From Streptomyces viridochromogenes (GTDB lineage Bacteria; Actinomycetota; Actinomycetes; Streptomycetales; Streptomycetaceae): a stretch of 64,000 bases of DNA. The translations under genes and the position numbers were made by a program. This document shows, in pieces, positions 61,622 through 64,000 of the stretch (position 1 is its first letter; each line of letters opens with the position of its first letter). Below the pieces are notes generated by a model that made no database searches, had not been told where the DNA came from, and saw nothing but the letters and a program-made list of their open reading frames with translations. The DNA is taken from contig NZ_LGUR01000184.1 in the NCBI RefSeq assembly GCF_001270495.1, positions 1-64,000 of the forward strand, in the 5' to 3' direction.

Positions 61622-62613
61622 GCAACGGAGGACGTGGCCCTGGCGGCGCCGGTTCCGAGCCTGCTGAACTGCGCCCGGTACGCACTCGGCGTCAGCCCCG
61701 TACGCCGGACCAGATGCCCCCGCAGCGAGTCGGCCGTCCCCAGACCGCTGGCGTGGGCCACCTGGTCCATGGGCAGGGCGGTGGTCTCCAGCAGTTCCTT
61801 GGCGCGCTCGATGCGCTGGTGGAGCAGCCACTGCAACGGGCTCACCCCGCTCTCGGCGTGGAAGCGGCGGGTGAGGGTGCGGACGCTGACGCCGGCGTGG
61901 CGGGCCAGGTCGGTGAGGGTGAGCGGCTTGTCGAGGTTGCGCATGGCCCAGCCGCGGGTGTCGGCGCAGGCGGTGCCGCGCTCGGGTGGCAGCGGGGTCT
62001 GGGTGAACTGGGTCTGGCCGCCCGGCCGTACGGGCGCGACGAGGGCACGCCGGGCGACGTCGTTGGCGACGGCGGCGCCGTAGTCGGTGCGGATGACGTG
62101 CAGGCACAGGTCGATGCCGGCGGCGTAGCCGGAGGAGGTGACGTAGGGCCCGTCCTGGACGTACAGCACGTCCCCGCAGAGCTGGACGTGCGGGTAGCGG
62201 CGGCGCAGTTCGTCGGCGTGCGCCCAGTACGTCGTGGCCCTGCGCCCGTGCAGCAGGCCCGCCTCGGCGAGCTGGAAGGCACCGGTGCACAGCGAGGCGA
62301 TCCGCTTGCCGGCGTCGGCCGCCTCCCGCACGGCGGTCACGATCCTGGACTCCGGCTCGAAGGGTTCCCCGGTCCCGGCGACGAGCACCGTGTCCGCCTC
62401 GCGCACGGCGTCGAGTCCATGGCGTACGTACAGGTCGAGCCCGCCGCTGGTGGGCACCGGTCCCGGCTCGGCCGCGCAGATGACCACCTCGTAGCCGGGC
62501 CGCCCGTCGACGTCGACCTTGCCGAACAGCATCTCCGGGACGGCGATGTTGAACATCGAGACGGGCGAGGGCGCGACGACGACGATGCGGTGGGGGGCGC
62601 GGGAGCGGGGCAT
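61618..62613 (-). CDS. GlxA-family AraC-type transcriptional regulator
   Basis: 331 residues. The N-terminal DJ-1/PfpI domain (HRIVVVAPSPVSMFNIAVPEMLFG...DTVLVAGTGEP...IASLCTGAFQLAEAGLLHGRRATTYW) resembles an amidase with a Cys at the nucleophile elbow, and the C-terminal part is an AraC double helix-turn-helix (DLARHAGVSVRTLTRRFHAESGVSPLQWLLHQRIERAKELLE, then VAHASGLGTADSLRGHLVRRTGLTPSAYRAQF). ATG at 62613 has CGGAGG eight bases ahead. It is divergent from the MFS gene, the likely target along with itself. Confidence 0.92.
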   Translation of the reverse strand: MPRSRAPHRIVVVAPSPVSMFNIAVPEMLFGKVDVDGRPGYEVVICAAEPGPVPTSGGLDLYVRHGLDAVREADTVLVAGTGEPFEPESRIVTAVREAADAGKRIASLCTGAFQLAEAGLLHGRRATTYWAHADELRRRYPHVQLCGDVLYVQDGPYVTSSGYAAGIDLCLHVIRTDYGAAVANDVARRALVAPVRPGGQTQFTQTPLPPERGTACADTRGWAMRNLDKPLTLTDLARHAGVSVRTLTRRFHAESGVSPLQWLLHQRIERAKELLETTALPMDQVAHASGLGTADSLRGHLVRRTGLTPSAYRAQFSRLGTGAARATSSVA

Positions 62614-62684
62614 GGCCAGAACCTCCGGGTGCATGGCATTCCGGCCACTACTGTACGGCGGCCCGAAACCCCAGCATGGAAGGC

Positions 62685-64000
62685 ATGTCAACGAACCGGA
62701 TCCCCAAGGGCGACGAACTGGCCTTGCCGAAGAGCGGGTTGGAGCCCAAGAGGCCCTCCCCCGTCCTCACCCTCACCGCCGGCCTCCTCGGCTTCGCGCT
62801 GGTCTGCCTCGACGCGTCCATCGTGAACGTGGCCCTGCCCGCGATCGGTTCCTCCCTCGGGGGCGGCATGTCGGGTCTGCAGTGGGTGGTGGACGCCTAC
62901 ACCCTGGCCTTCGCCGCGTTGATGCTGTCCACCGGGGCGTTCTCGGACCGGGCGGGGGCGAGCCGGGCGTACGCGCTCGGTACCGCCGTCTTCACGCTCG
63001 CCTCGGCGGCGTGCGGTCTGGCGCCGAACCTGCCGGCCCTGATCGGCGCGCGGGTGGCGCAGGGCGTGGCGGCGGCCGTCGTACTGCCGGCCTCGCTGGC
63101 ACTGGTGCGGCAGGCCTACGCGGATCCGGCGCGGCGGGCCCGCGCGGTGGCCGTGTGGGCGGCGGGCGGTTCGGTGGCGGTGGCGCTGGGTCCGGTGGCG
63201 GGCGGTGTGCTGACCACAGCCTGGGACTGGCGCGGGATCTTCTTCGTCAACCTTCCGGTGGGCGCGCTGATCCTGGCGCTGTTGGTCCGGGCCCCGCGCT
63301 CGCAGCCCCGCCCGGCACCGCTGGACCTGCCGGGGCAGGTGACGGCCGTGGTGGCGCTCACCGGGCTGACGTTCGCGGTGATCGAGGGCGGCACGGCGGG
63401 CTGGGCGGCGCTGGCGGTGGCCGTGGTGGCCGCTGTCGCGTTCTTCAGGGTCGAGGCGCGCCAACCGCACCCGGTCGTCCCCCTGGGCCTCTTCCGCAAC
63501 CGGACCGTGGCGGTGACGGTGGCGGCGGGAGCGGCCGTGAGCGTGGCCTTCTACAGCATGGTGTTCGTCTTCTCGCTGTTCTTCCAGCAGATGCAGGGCC
63601 GCTCCGCGCTCCAGGCCGGGCTGATGTTCCTGCCGATGACGGGCCTGATCGGGGTGACGAACGTGATCGCGGGCAAGCTGGCAGGACGATACGGCGCCCG
63701 GCTGCCCATGCTGGTGGGGCAGGGCCTGGCCGTCGTGGGACTGCTCGTGATGCTGTACGTCGACGCCGGCACGCCCCCGGCTCTGGTCGCCCTGCTCCTC
63801 GTCCCCATGGCCCTGGGCTGCGCGCTGACGGTGCCGCCGCTGACCGCGGCGATGATGGACGCCGTACCCGCCGAACGGGCGGGCCTGGCGGCCGGTGTGC
63901 TCAACGCGGCGCGGCAGATGGCCGGGGCGCTGGGCATCGCCGTCTTCGGGACGCTGATCTCCGGCGGTTTCGTGACGGGGATGCGCCTGAGCCTGGTGAT
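62685..64000 (+). CDS. MFS transporter, DHA2-type exporter (3' end missing)
   Basis: The first 438 residues lie in the window. VLTLTAGLLGFALVCLDASIVNVALPAIG (motif D1 of drug:H+ antiporters), LQWVVDAYTLAFAALMLSTGAFSDRAGASRAYALG (motif A) and GPVAGGVLTTAWDWRGIFFVNLPVGALILALL (motif C) mark a 14-helix DHA2 family exporter; up to about 13 helices are visible. It should extrude a drug or small metabolite with protons. An ATG at 62676 is also in frame; neither has a good ribosome binding site. It is divergent from the GlxA-type regulator gene. Confidence 0.9.
   Translation, partial: MSTNRIPKGDELALPKSGLEPKRPSPVLTLTAGLLGFALVCLDASIVNVALPAIGSSLGGGMSGLQWVVDAYTLAFAALMLSTGAFSDRAGASRAYALGTAVFTLASAACGLAPNLPALIGARVAQGVAAAVVLPASLALVRQAYADPARRARAVAVWAAGGSVAVALGPVAGGVLTTAWDWRGIFFVNLPVGALILALLVRAPRSQPRPAPLDLPGQVTAVVALTGLTFAVIEGGTAGWAALAVAVVAAVAFFRVEARQPHPVVPLGLFRNRTVAVTVAAGAAVSVAFYSMVFVFSLFFQQMQGRSALQAGLMFLPMTGLIGVTNVIAGKLAGRYGARLPMLVGQGLAVVGLLVMLYVDAGTPPALVALLLVPMALGCALTVPPLTAAMMDAVPAERAGLAAGVLNAARQMAGALGIAVFGTLISGGFVTGMRLSLV

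Overview
The window is high-GC actinobacterial chromosome, almost certainly Streptomyces. GTG and even TTG starts are common, ATGA/GTGA stop-start overlaps are frequent, and several families are typical of Streptomyces: an LAETG sortase substrate, an Asp23/AmaP locus, an ectABCD operon and a MsiK-type sugar ABC system without its own ATPase. From memory, the order pit - cobalamin genes - LAETG protein - ectABCD matches the S. coelicolor SCO1845-SCO1867 region. No tRNA, rRNA, CRISPR array, IS element or prophage was seen.

Layout. 1-2.4 kb: start of moaA, then a DUF485/acetate symporter pair. 2.6-11.2 kb: housekeeping and orphan genes (secreted subtilase, CoA-transferase, CopD-like protein, Zn-alcohol dehydrogenase, VIT protein, DEDDh exonuclease-BRCT fusion, Cys-rich small protein, SURF1). 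11.3-13.6 kb: cstA with ybdD. 13.7-18.4 kb: DUF3311, a solute symporter translationally coupled to a sigma factor and a one-TM protein, then a GH15 glucosidase/trehalase. 18.4-22.4 kb: an SDR and an Asp23/AmaP/DUF6286 envelope locus facing a gene of the 'P10' family. 22.4-30 kb: enoyl-CoA hydratase, small HTH protein, ABC-F ATPase with a possible leader peptide, VOC protein, a hypothetical, a hydrolase and a class II aldolase. 30-32.5 kb: GH25 muramidase and PHO-box-preceded pit. 32.5-41.8 kb: cobalamin riboswitch and eight overlapping cobalamin genes (cobD, cobQ, cobaltochelatase I/D fusion, cobO, cobB, cobE, cbiX, cobC). 41.8-48.3 kb: a LacI-controlled oligosaccharide uptake cluster. 48.4-53.3 kb: LAETG protein, amidohydrolase and a polar amino-acid ABC operon. 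53.4-64 kb: PLP enzymes, a DinB protein, ectABCD, a DsbA-like protein, GNAT, a GlxA-type regulator and a truncated MFS exporter.

The points most worth a second look: a 103-bp intergenic repeat, present three times, one copy of which lies in frame inside cobB and encodes a proline-rich linker; a 19-codon upstream ORF between the cobalamin riboswitch and cobD; the observation that the 'nucleopolyhedrovirus P10' gene beside the Asp23 operon looks like two Asp23-like halves in tandem; a seven-residue leader ORF plus hairpin before the ABC-F gene; and a 12-bp perfect hairpin that covers the SURF1 start codon. All calls are by eye; no search was run.
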